Shown: piece after piece, positions 1-4,313 of the stretch | Layout of the letters: each line of letters begins with the position of its first letter | Numbering within the stretch: the first letter of the stretch is position 1 | Virus record (IMG/VR): IMGVR_UViG_3300035698_005008 | Span: 1 to 21,964 of that record | Direction: 5' to 3' (one strand) | Length of the DNA: 21,964 nt | Source of the DNA: a virus | The notes under the pieces: model-generated | Seen by the model: only the letters and a program-made list of their open reading frames with translations | Database searches by the model: none | Told to the model about the DNA's origin: nothing | Made by a program: the position numbers and the translations under genes

Positions 1-1
1 C

Positions 2-130
2 GGCTCCGGCTACGGCTACGGCGGCGGCTCCGGCGGCGGCTCCGGCGGCGGCGACGGCTACGGCGGCGGCTACGGCTCTGGCGGCGGCTCCGGCGACGGC
101 TCCGGCTCCGGCTACGGCGACGGCGACGGC
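2..130 (+). repeat. GGC-N-N-C low-complexity tract
   Basis: About 129 bases of an imperfect six-base repeat of the form GGC followed by TCC, TAC, GAC or GGC. It is internally redundant, so replication slippage could change its length in steps of three or six bases without breaking the frame. It does not have the unit-plus-unique-spacer structure of a CRISPR array. Confidence 0.75.
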
Positions 131-133
131 TAA
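2..133 (+). CDS. C-terminal end of a Gly/Ser/Tyr/Asp-repeat protein (5' truncated by window)
   Basis: The frame opening at base 2 is open to TAA at 131-133 and gives 43 residues consisting only of G, S, Y and D. Every odd residue is Gly (GGC throughout). Every even residue is encoded by TCC, TCT, TAC, GAC or GGC, which mostly differ from each other by one base. The upstream part, including any folded domain, is outside the window, so no function can be given. Similar GSGYGDG tails occur at the ends of small phage proteins of unknown role (recollection, not searched). The tract is far more GC-rich than its neighbours. It is read as coding because of the clean frame, the stop at the end of the repeat and the same strand as the following operon. 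Confidence 0.6.
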   Translation, partial: GSGYGYGGGSGGGSGGGDGYGGGYGSGGGSGDGSGSGYGDGDG

Positions 134-183
134 TACTATCCCTTTGGTATTGGTTTTCATAAACCCACACAAAAGGAGGCCAA

Positions 184-210
184 GGCGGGATAGCATCCGG
201 CAATCCCGCC
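184..210 (+). promoter_or_regulatory. Leader hairpin upstream of the small early genes
   Basis: Bases 184-191 (GGCGGGAT) pair perfectly with 203-210 (ATCCCGCC) around an 11-base loop. CAA at 181-183 and TTG further downstream could extend the stem past an internal loop. The hairpin lies in the 108-base gap between the repeat-protein stop and the first small ORF at 242. No T-run follows, so it is not a typical intrinsic terminator. A Shine-Dalgarno-like AAAAGGAGG lies just upstream (171-179) with no start codon at usable distance. The hairpin could be a processing site, an mRNA-stabilising element or a weak attenuator. No convincing promoter was recognised in 134-241. Confidence 0.45.
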
Positions 211-241
211 GCTTCCTTGCCAGATTAAAAGGAGAAGGGTA

Positions 242-349
242 ATGAGTCCAGAAGATAAATGTCCGAGATGTGGCACTCATCCATTTATATACTGGCACCT
301 TGGAATGATGGCGAAATGTCATGTCTGCGGTACAAAGTGGAAAGTATGA
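242..349 (+). CDS. 35-residue zinc-ribbon-like protein
   Basis: ATG at 242 follows AAAAGGAG at 227-234 at ideal spacing. The product has two CxxC knuckles, CPRCG at residues 7-11 and CHVCG at 26-30, the classic arrangement of a minimal zinc ribbon (CxxC-x15-CxxC). The intervening residues are aromatic and His-rich (HPFIYWHLG). Function is unknown; small zinc ribbons in phage early regions may bind nucleic acid or host proteins, which is inference. The stop TGA overlaps the next start in an ATGA, implying translational coupling. The same bases can also be read in another frame from 259, but that reading has no ribosome binding site and merges into the next gene's frame. Confidence 0.7.
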   Translation: MSPEDKCPRCGTHPFIYWHLGMMAKCHVCGTKWKV

Positions 350-585
350 GTGATTGGCTACCTACACCAGAAAGCATTAACGCCCTGCCGGAACCATTGC
401 GGAGATACATTCACGATCTCGAATCTTTTTCAGGTGCCGAGTTGATTCAGGAAAACTTTGAGTTGAGGCAGAATTTCGAAGGGGTCAAGGCGCTTGCATT
501 ATCGTATAAAACTAAACCACCGTCAATCTTACAGGAGAAATGTAATGAAAGAGAGAATCAACAGAACGTTTGCGTTAGAGGGTGA
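346..585 (+). CDS. Small helical phage protein, 79 residues
   Basis: The start at 346 is chosen over the in-frame ATG at 259 because it overlaps the stop of the zinc-ribbon gene as ATGA and begins with a sensible N-terminus (MSDWLPTPESINALPEPL). Residues 11-50 look alpha-helical and charged (PLRRYIHDLES, then ENFELRQNFEGVKAL). The 'LPEPLRRYIHDLE' pattern is reminiscent of a common family of small coiled-coil proteins in tailed phages; their role is not known to me. The last 14 residues lie inside the next gene, a 41-base overlap in a different frame, and have a different, Asn/Gln-rich composition. The natural end may therefore be shorter or recently altered. Confidence 0.6.
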   Translation: MSDWLPTPESINALPEPLRRYIHDLESFSGAELIQENFELRQNFEGVKALALSYKTKPPSILQEKCNERENQQNVCVRG

Positions 586-817
586 CGATTCTATTTCATC
601 CGTTGTTTTCGACGACAAGAGAGCCGGGGCGCTTATTTTGGGTACGGATCTCGTAGTTAATTTCACCCTGTCTCAGGGTAAAGAGATGGCAGGCAAAATA
701 TTGGAGACTGTAGCGGAGATGGGTGGCGCAACGACTGACGATACACCATGCCCAGAATGCCAGCAGAACAGAGAGGACGATATGAGTTTTTGCGCCAATT
801 GCGGGCTTGAGCTATGA
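545..817 (+). CDS. 90-residue protein with C-terminal zinc knuckle
   Basis: ATG at 545 is preceded by AGGAG (533-537) at 7 bases, which decides this start over the upstream in-frame ATG at 494. Residues 1-60 form a hydrophobic/polar alternating segment (SSVVFDDKRAGALILGTDLVV) likely to be beta-rich. Residues 69-86 carry CPEC and CANC, a four-cysteine zinc site close to the C-terminus. I do not recognise the family. The last bases overlap the next start as ATGA. The first 41 bases overlap the end of the preceding gene. Regulation is presumably by coupling within the early operon. Confidence 0.65.
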   Translation: MKERINRTFALEGDDSISSVVFDDKRAGALILGTDLVVNFTLSQGKEMAGKILETVAEMGGATTDDTPCPECQQNREDDMSFCANCGLEL

Positions 818-975
818 GTAAATTAATGGGCACCATAGACGTAGATGTAACCCACGAAGTCAAGTATCTGGTGGATACCGATGGAAAGCCGCGCATATTC
901 GACGATAAATTTGAGCTACCGGAAGCCGAAGTTTTTAGATTAATTTTAGAGGATATGGAGGATGTGGAGCCATGA
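814..975 (+). CDS. Small acidic hypothetical protein, 53 residues
   Basis: The ATG at 814 overlaps the preceding stop (ATGA) and the TGA at 973-975 overlaps the following ERF start (ATGA), so this frame is locked between two coupled genes. The product is acidic, especially at the C-terminus (LILEDMEDVEP). It has a short beta-like middle (VKYLVDTDGKPRIFDDKFEL). It lacks cysteines, membrane segments and recognisable motifs. It also carries the ribosome binding sequence for the ERF gene (GGAGG at 957-961). Function unknown. Coding status is inferred from the tight double overlap and absence of an alternative frame. Confidence 0.6.
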   Translation: MSKLMGTIDVDVTHEVKYLVDTDGKPRIFDDKFELPEAEVFRLILEDMEDVEP

Positions 976-1607
976 AAGAAAAATTAAATATTTACCAACG
1001 CCTGAATGAGATTCGCAAATCGGTTGATTATCTAAAAAAAGATGCCAAAGTTCAAGGATACAAGGCCGTATCTCACGACATGGTTACGTCCGAAGTCAGG
1101 AAGCATCTAATAACAAACGGGGTTATGGTTGTTCCGCGCCAAATATCGGGGGTAATCGAAGATGCCGGGAAAGCATCCTCAAACGGTGTTCCATTCACTC
1201 GTTATGTTGCTTTCTATGAAATAGACTTCGTTAATATTGATGACCCTGATGATAAATGCACCGTTTCAATAGGTTCTGTGGCTGAAGATTTAAACGACAA
1301 GGGACCGGGCAAGGCTGTTTCTTACGCTACGAAATACGCCTTCCTGAAAGTGTTTTCCATCGAAACCGGAGAGGATGACGAAAGCAGGCAAGAGCAAAAA
1401 CCTGTGCCGGTGACAGATGCCCAGGTAATATCGCTTAGAGAGATTTGCGAGACAAAAAACTTTCCTGTTGACCGTACCTTGAAAAAACTTGCCGGTAAGT
1501 GGGGTAAAAAGAAAATCGAGGAAATATCTCAAAAAGAATATGATGCCGTGTCTGTGTTTCTGAATGAACAACCGGCCAACGAAGATTTACCGGAGAAATC
1601 CAAATAA
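972..1607 (+). CDS. erf: ERF-family single-strand annealing recombinase
   Basis: A 211-residue protein whose first about 140 residues match the ERF (essential recombination function) pattern. It opens with NIYQRLNEIRKSVDYLKKD, then VQGYKAVSHDMVTSEVRKHL, a beta-strand core (FYEIDFVN), and the conserved GPGKAVSYATKYAFLKVFSIETGEDD-like end of the domain. ERF proteins form rings on single-stranded DNA and anneal complementary strands during phage recombination and replication. Residues 145-205 are a separate Lys/Glu-rich helical tail whose role is not clear. The start overlaps the upstream stop as ATGA, and GGAG lies just upstream. The stop overlaps the YqaJ start by one base (TAATG), so annealer and exonuclease are co-translated, the usual two-component recombination pair. 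Confidence 0.9.
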   Translation: MKEKLNIYQRLNEIRKSVDYLKKDAKVQGYKAVSHDMVTSEVRKHLITNGVMVVPRQISGVIEDAGKASSNGVPFTRYVAFYEIDFVNIDDPDDKCTVSIGSVAEDLNDKGPGKAVSYATKYAFLKVFSIETGEDDESRQEQKPVPVTDAQVISLREICETKNFPVDRTLKKLAGKWGKKKIEEISQKEYDAVSVFLNEQPANEDLPEKSK

Positions 1608-2203
1608 TGGAACAACGCACCCCGGAATGGTTTGCCGCCCGTAGGGGTAAGATCACAGCATCAAGATTTGGCGATGTGATGGCCGGTAAAGGCACCAAGC
1701 GCCGCAAAGCCTATTTGGATGATGTGGTTGACGGCCTGATGGGTGTTCCTGAATTTCCTGACGATCCGCCATGGTTTGCTCACGGGATCAGAAATGAAAA
1801 AAAGGCTTGCGGGTCATACGAATGGGAAAAGGAGATGGCCGGTGAGCCTGTTGATGTAGGTCATATCGGCATGTTCGTTCATCCAGAATATCCGTTTATC
1901 ACTTATTCTCCCGATGGTGTTATGGTTGGAGACGGACGGCTTGAAATTAAGTGCCGTAAGTCGCTAAGATCGCATCTTGAGAGTGTTCGTACCGGGATAG
2001 ACTCTTGCTATAAGCCTCAATGTCAAGGCGGTCTATGGGTGTCTGGGGGCGAATGGTTGGATTTCGTGTCTTATTACGAAAGTGAAAACTTAGGCATGAC
2101 CCTGACTCATATTTACAGAATCAAGCCCGATGAAAAATATATACAGAAAATAGAAACCGCGTGCCTTGAGTTTTGGCGCGAAGTTCAAGAGGCGATAAGA
2201 TGA
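1607..2203 (+). CDS. YqaJ-like (lambda-exonuclease-type) viral recombinase nuclease
   Basis: This 198-residue protein has the features of the YqaJ/lambda Red-alpha exonuclease family. An N-terminal 'RTPEWFAARRGKITASRFGDV' segment is followed by an acidic site at HGIRNE (Glu64), then SPDG (Asp103), then EIK (Glu113 and Lys115), and a downstream Gln-rich QCQGGLW (138-144). These are the PD-(D/E)xK metal-binding and catalytic positions. The enzyme is expected to degrade one strand of duplex DNA ends, exposing the single strand used by ERF. The start is fixed by the TAATG overlap with erf and a GGAGA about 10 bases upstream. The length is typical of the family and all key residues appear intact. 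Confidence 0.88.
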   Translation: MEQRTPEWFAARRGKITASRFGDVMAGKGTKRRKAYLDDVVDGLMGVPEFPDDPPWFAHGIRNEKKACGSYEWEKEMAGEPVDVGHIGMFVHPEYPFITYSPDGVMVGDGRLEIKCRKSLRSHLESVRTGIDSCYKPQCQGGLWVSGGEWLDFVSYYESENLGMTLTHIYRIKPDEKYIQKIETACLEFWREVQEAIR

Positions 2204-2247
2204 CCGAATACGCAATCCTTGACGATTATATGGAGGCCAACGCATGA
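2200..2247 (+). CDS. Possible 15-residue coupling peptide
   Basis: ATG at 2200 overlaps the YqaJ stop (ATGA) and is preceded by AGAGG at 2188-2192. Its TGA at 2245-2247 overlaps the next ATG (ATGA). The peptide would be MTEYAILDDYMEANA. The reading frame also contains GGAGG (2232-2236), the ribosome binding site of the following gene. It could be a real micro-protein, a translational relay, or simply an intergenic leader that happens to be open. Both junctions having the same ATGA form as the rest of the operon is the main argument for translation. Confidence 0.4.
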   Translation: MTEYAILDDYMEANA

Positions 2248-2558
2248 TTAGCCAAACAGTACCATTACCGCCGTGCTTGAGAAAGCGCCTTGTTTTCGGT
2301 GATCGTGAACAGATAGATGCCTTGCGCCAAATGGAATATGATATCGAGGTTCAGGAAAAAAGAACCAAAGATAAATTAGACGGAGTTCTAAAAAAATATG
2401 CTGTCACTATTTCATATTCCGGCGACAATTACGATAGTGTATGGGCCACGTCAAAAAAAGAGGCCATGTCGATAGCGAAGGGAGACTTTTGTGATCCTGA
2501 CAATTGGGAAATAGATCACGTTTCGGCAAGCGAAATAAAACAGGGGGCCACCGCATGA
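2244..2558 (+). CDS. Hypothetical early protein, 104 residues
   Basis: Start ATG 2244 is preceded by GGAGG at 2232-2236. The product has a charged helical N-terminal half (residues 20-50, REQIDALRQMEYDIEV then EKRTKDKL). A compact C-terminal half (about 50-95) reads KYAVTISYSGDNYDSVWATSKKEAMSIAKGD..., a beta-beta-alpha-like pattern seen in small phage proteins of unknown function. No catalytic or metal-binding motif is evident. The stop overlaps the next start as ATGA. Its position directly after erf and the exonuclease suggests a role in DNA metabolism or host takeover, but nothing in the sequence proves it. Confidence 0.65.
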   Translation: MISQTVPLPPCLRKRLVFGDREQIDALRQMEYDIEVQEKRTKDKLDGVLKKYAVTISYSGDNYDSVWATSKKEAMSIAKGDFCDPDNWEIDHVSASEIKQGATA

Positions 2559-2743
2559 AACTCACAGACCCATACCCGAAGAGAAGCACCTCCGAGCGCA
2601 TGAGACTTGTTATGGCATCAGGCCGGTACGATGGGCGATGGGACAATGCCCGTACGCTGTGGGATATGCACGAAGCTGAAAAACCGGTTGCCTTTGAATC
2701 TCAAGGGGCATTCAAAAGATTCTGGAACATATTCTGTAAATAA
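2555..2743 (+). CDS. Small basic hypothetical protein, 62 residues
   Basis: The start at 2555 is chosen because it overlaps the upstream stop as ATGA; in-frame codons further upstream (from 2504) would overlap the previous gene deeply. A run of G (about 2543-2547) can serve as the ribosome binding site. The product is basic and Trp/Arg-rich (MRLVMASGRYDGRWDNARTLWDMHEAEKP) and ends FKRFWNIFCK. It is likely a small helical protein. I do not recognise it. A 26-base gap separates it from the next gene, the first real gap in this operon since the leader. Confidence 0.6.
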   Translation: MKLTDPYPKRSTSERMRLVMASGRYDGRWDNARTLWDMHEAEKPVAFESQGAFKRFWNIFCK

Positions 2744-2769
2744 AGGGCTCCGGCCCGGAAGGTTGAGAG

Positions 2770-2955
2770 ATGGATTCAATAGTTTTTTATTGCAAGGGTT
2801 GTGGAAAGATGTTTTTCGCCACCGTTGATAGACCTGATTGCATGGATAAAGACACAACCAATGAAATAGCCCAATATCTCCACGAAGGGCACCGACTTGA
2901 AAAGGTTAACGTTGAGACTGTTCGTAAAGAATTTAACGGGTGCGATTGTAAATGA
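2770..2955 (+). CDS. Small Cys-rich zinc-finger-like protein, 61 residues
   Basis: ATG at 2770 is preceded by GGAAGG at 2757-2762. The N-terminal half contains FYCKGCGKMFFATV (a CxxC knuckle with flanking aromatics) and a further Cys at DRPDCMD; the C-terminus ends CDCK. A His pair lies between them (HEGHRL). These residues could form one zinc site, of CxxC plus His/Cys type. This is another of several tiny metal-binding-type proteins in the operon. No catalytic function is suggested. The stop overlaps the next start as ATGA. Confidence 0.65.
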   Translation: MDSIVFYCKGCGKMFFATVDRPDCMDKDTTNEIAQYLHEGHRLEKVNVETVRKEFNGCDCK

Positions 2956-3038
2956 AACTCAAACTCAAATACGCCGCCGCCTTTGCGCTTTTCTATTCCG
3001 TGGCGATGTGGGCTTGTGCGGGGTTGGGGTGCTTTTAA
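2952..3038 (+). CDS. 28-residue membrane peptide
   Basis: ATG at 2952 overlaps the preceding TGA and the frame runs to TAA at 3036-3038. The peptide starts KLKLKY and continues with one hydrophobic stretch (AAAFALFYSVAMWACAG), the size of a single membrane span or a signal peptide, ending LGCF. The positive N-terminus predicts N-in orientation. It precedes the lipoprotein gene. It could be a small holin-like or regulatory membrane peptide, but single-span peptides are common and no family is recognised. The ATGA junction is the main support for translation. Confidence 0.45.
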   Translation: MKLKLKYAAAFALFYSVAMWACAGLGCF

Positions 3039-3044
3039 AAATTT

Positions 3045-3074
3045 AAAGGAGATATTATGGAGACATCAAAGGAG
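3045..3074 (+). promoter_or_regulatory. Two Shine-Dalgarno sites for alternative lipoprotein starts
   Basis: AAAGGAG occurs at 3045-3051, five bases before ATG 3057, and again at 3068-3074, nine bases before the in-frame ATG 3084. Either could be used. The forms would differ by nine residues (METSKESRS) in front of the signal peptide. Confidence 0.5.
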
Positions 3075-3533
3075 TCAAGGTCTATGCAACCGAAAATAAA
3101 CAAAACGGTACTAAATAATAGCAAACTGTTTACAGTAGTGTTCGGGCTCCTGGTTGCCCTATCCCTGATCCTATGGCTATCCGGGTGCGTGACCACCGCG
3201 ACCAGCCAGCGGAAGCTCGGATTCAATGAGATGCAAAGAGGGTTTGCGACACTGGAAAAACGCCCTTCTCTTCATGAAACCATCACACTTGATAACATTA
3301 CTGTCCACATTGTCGGAAACCGGGATTCCTTTAAATGGGATAAAGCCGCTGCATTCGGATCTCCGGTGCTCGGATATGCCACACGCAAAAACGAGATCTA
3401 CATTTTCGGTGCTTATGCCGGGGGAAAAATCATTATCAACCAAGGTATCCTGGGGCATGAGCTTAACCATCTGTTGAATTTTAAAAACCCCGTAATTGCA
3501 GATCCTGACAAGCTGGATGATCTGGGGGCTTAA
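3057..3533 (+). CDS. Lipoprotein with HExxH metallopeptidase-like motif
   Basis: A 158-residue protein with a long N-terminal region, one hydrophobic segment (residues 24-40) and a clear lipobox LSGC (41-44). Residue +2 is Val, so the mature lipoprotein should go to the outer membrane by the Lol rule. The mature part contains a beta-rich domain and HELNH at 134-138, the zinc-binding HExxH signature, followed by a short tail NFKNPVIADPDKLDD. The third zinc ligand is not obvious because the protein ends 20 residues later. Two starts are plausible: ATG 3057 and ATG 3084 (residue 10), each with its own AAAGGAG; the second has the better spacing and gives a more typical signal peptide. Possible roles are lysis, superinfection exclusion or surface alteration, all inference. 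Confidence 0.7.
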   Translation: METSKESRSMQPKINKTVLNNSKLFTVVFGLLVALSLILWLSGCVTTATSQRKLGFNEMQRGFATLEKRPSLHETITLDNITVHIVGNRDSFKWDKAAAFGSPVLGYATRKNEIYIFGAYAGGKIIINQGILGHELNHLLNFKNPVIADPDKLDDLGA

Positions 3534-3880
3534 ACCATCCCGTTATCCCGAGCCTTGCCGCCACCGAATAGCCAAGTAACAGGCCACCAATAGATAGCCC
3601 GTGCATACCGCATCTCAGCCCACAAAATATCGCATAGCACAGTTGAGGCCATCCAATTTGTGCAAGTTGACCCATCTGTAAATTGACCGAGGTTACACAG
3701 TTTATCATGCACCCACCATGCCAGGGACGGAATATCGAGGGCTCCGGTAGCACCGTCGCTCCACATGCCTTTTTTAAGATGCACCCACCTGAGATACCGC
3801 TTGCTGTGGTAGTTTACATCTTCATCCAGAATATAGCCGCCATCTGGGGCAACATGATATTTTGGGATTTGGTGTGTCAT
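3530..3880 (-). CDS. DUF1353-like phage protein
   Basis: A 116-residue protein with GMWSDGATGALDIPSLAWWVHD at residues 38-59. This resembles the DUF1353 core, where a 'DGAS-P' turn is followed by a Trp-rich helix and a conserved VHD. Further on, CDILWAEMRYARAI (83-96) matches the position of the family's second helix ('AD.IF...M...G'). DUF1353 proteins are widespread in phages, often near tail or lysis genes; their biochemical activity is not established to my knowledge. The start is supported by GGAAGGG about 10 bases upstream on the minus strand. The gene is the last of the late operon, and its stop shares bases with the stop of the convergent lipoprotein gene. Confidence 0.6.
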   Translation of the reverse strand: MTHQIPKYHVAPDGGYILDEDVNYHSKRYLRWVHLKKGMWSDGATGALDIPSLAWWVHDKLCNLGQFTDGSTCTNWMASTVLCDILWAEMRYARAIYWWPVTWLFGGGKARDNGMV

Positions 3881-3946
3881 GTCAAAGCCCTTCCATTTGC
3901 AAACAGCGTAGTAGGTATTTTTTTTACGATTTATTCTGAATACTTA

Positions 3947-4285
3947 TTATTGTGACATACCCACCCTGACAGTATTCGGATGGACTTGCAAATGGAGATG
4001 GTACTGCCCCGTTTTGGTTTTATGATACATGCAACATACTTTCTCGGGTCTGCTCGGATCATACTGCCAGTAAGAGTTAACGTATCCCTCAACAGCTTTT
4101 CCAATCGCTTCATGCCGGCACCCGAAGTCAAGACCCCTCAACGGTAACTGGCCATGAACCCCATTGTCTCCAATTCGATACAGGCTGGTAATTTCAAATT
4201 CAACCCTGAAACTACTCTCCGTCTCTATCGCCATATGGCGCAGTTTTAAATCGATAAACTCAAGCTGCATGATGTCTATTTTCAT
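3947..4285 (-). CDS. Possible M15-like zinc peptidase (endolysin candidate)
   Basis: A 112-residue protein whose second half reads GVHGQLPLRGLDFGC (42-56), then a helix AIGKAVEGYVNSYWQYDPSRPEK-like, then CCMYH and YHLHLQVHPNT (95-105). A His followed by Asp nine residues on, and a late HxH, is the layout of metal ligands in M15/VanY-type or Hedgehog-fold peptidases that cut peptidoglycan stem peptides. The H-to-D spacing here is longer than in VanX, so the assignment is tentative. The small size and the position at the late end of the virion operon fit an endolysin. No better endolysin candidate is seen in the window. ATG 4285 has a weak GAGA-type binding site; Met6 (4270) is an alternative start. 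Confidence 0.45.
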   Translation of the reverse strand: MKIDIMQLEFIDLKLRHMAIETESSFRVEFEITSLYRIGDNGVHGQLPLRGLDFGCRHEAIGKAVEGYVNSYWQYDPSRPEKVCCMYHKTKTGQYHLHLQVHPNTVRVGMSQ

Positions 4286-4313
4286 TTTATCATCTCGGCT
4301 ATTTTGTCAAGGT

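Noticed and set aside
2-133. CRISPR array or structural RNA repeat
   Set aside because: There are no unique spacers, the units are only about six bases, and the whole tract is one clean reading frame ending in a stop.
134-180. A sigma-70-like promoter before the early genes (TTGGTA/CATAAA-like boxes)
   Set aside because: Spacing and sequence are poor and several equally weak combinations exist, so no promoter is called.
259-345. Longer N-terminus for the 79-residue early protein
   Set aside because: This stretch overlaps a good zinc-ribbon frame with its own binding site, while the later ATG at 346 has a coupled ATGA junction.
3918-3925. Run of eight T on the plus strand as a terminator of the early operon
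   Set aside because: No GC-rich hairpin precedes it, and it lies about 390 bases beyond the last early gene.
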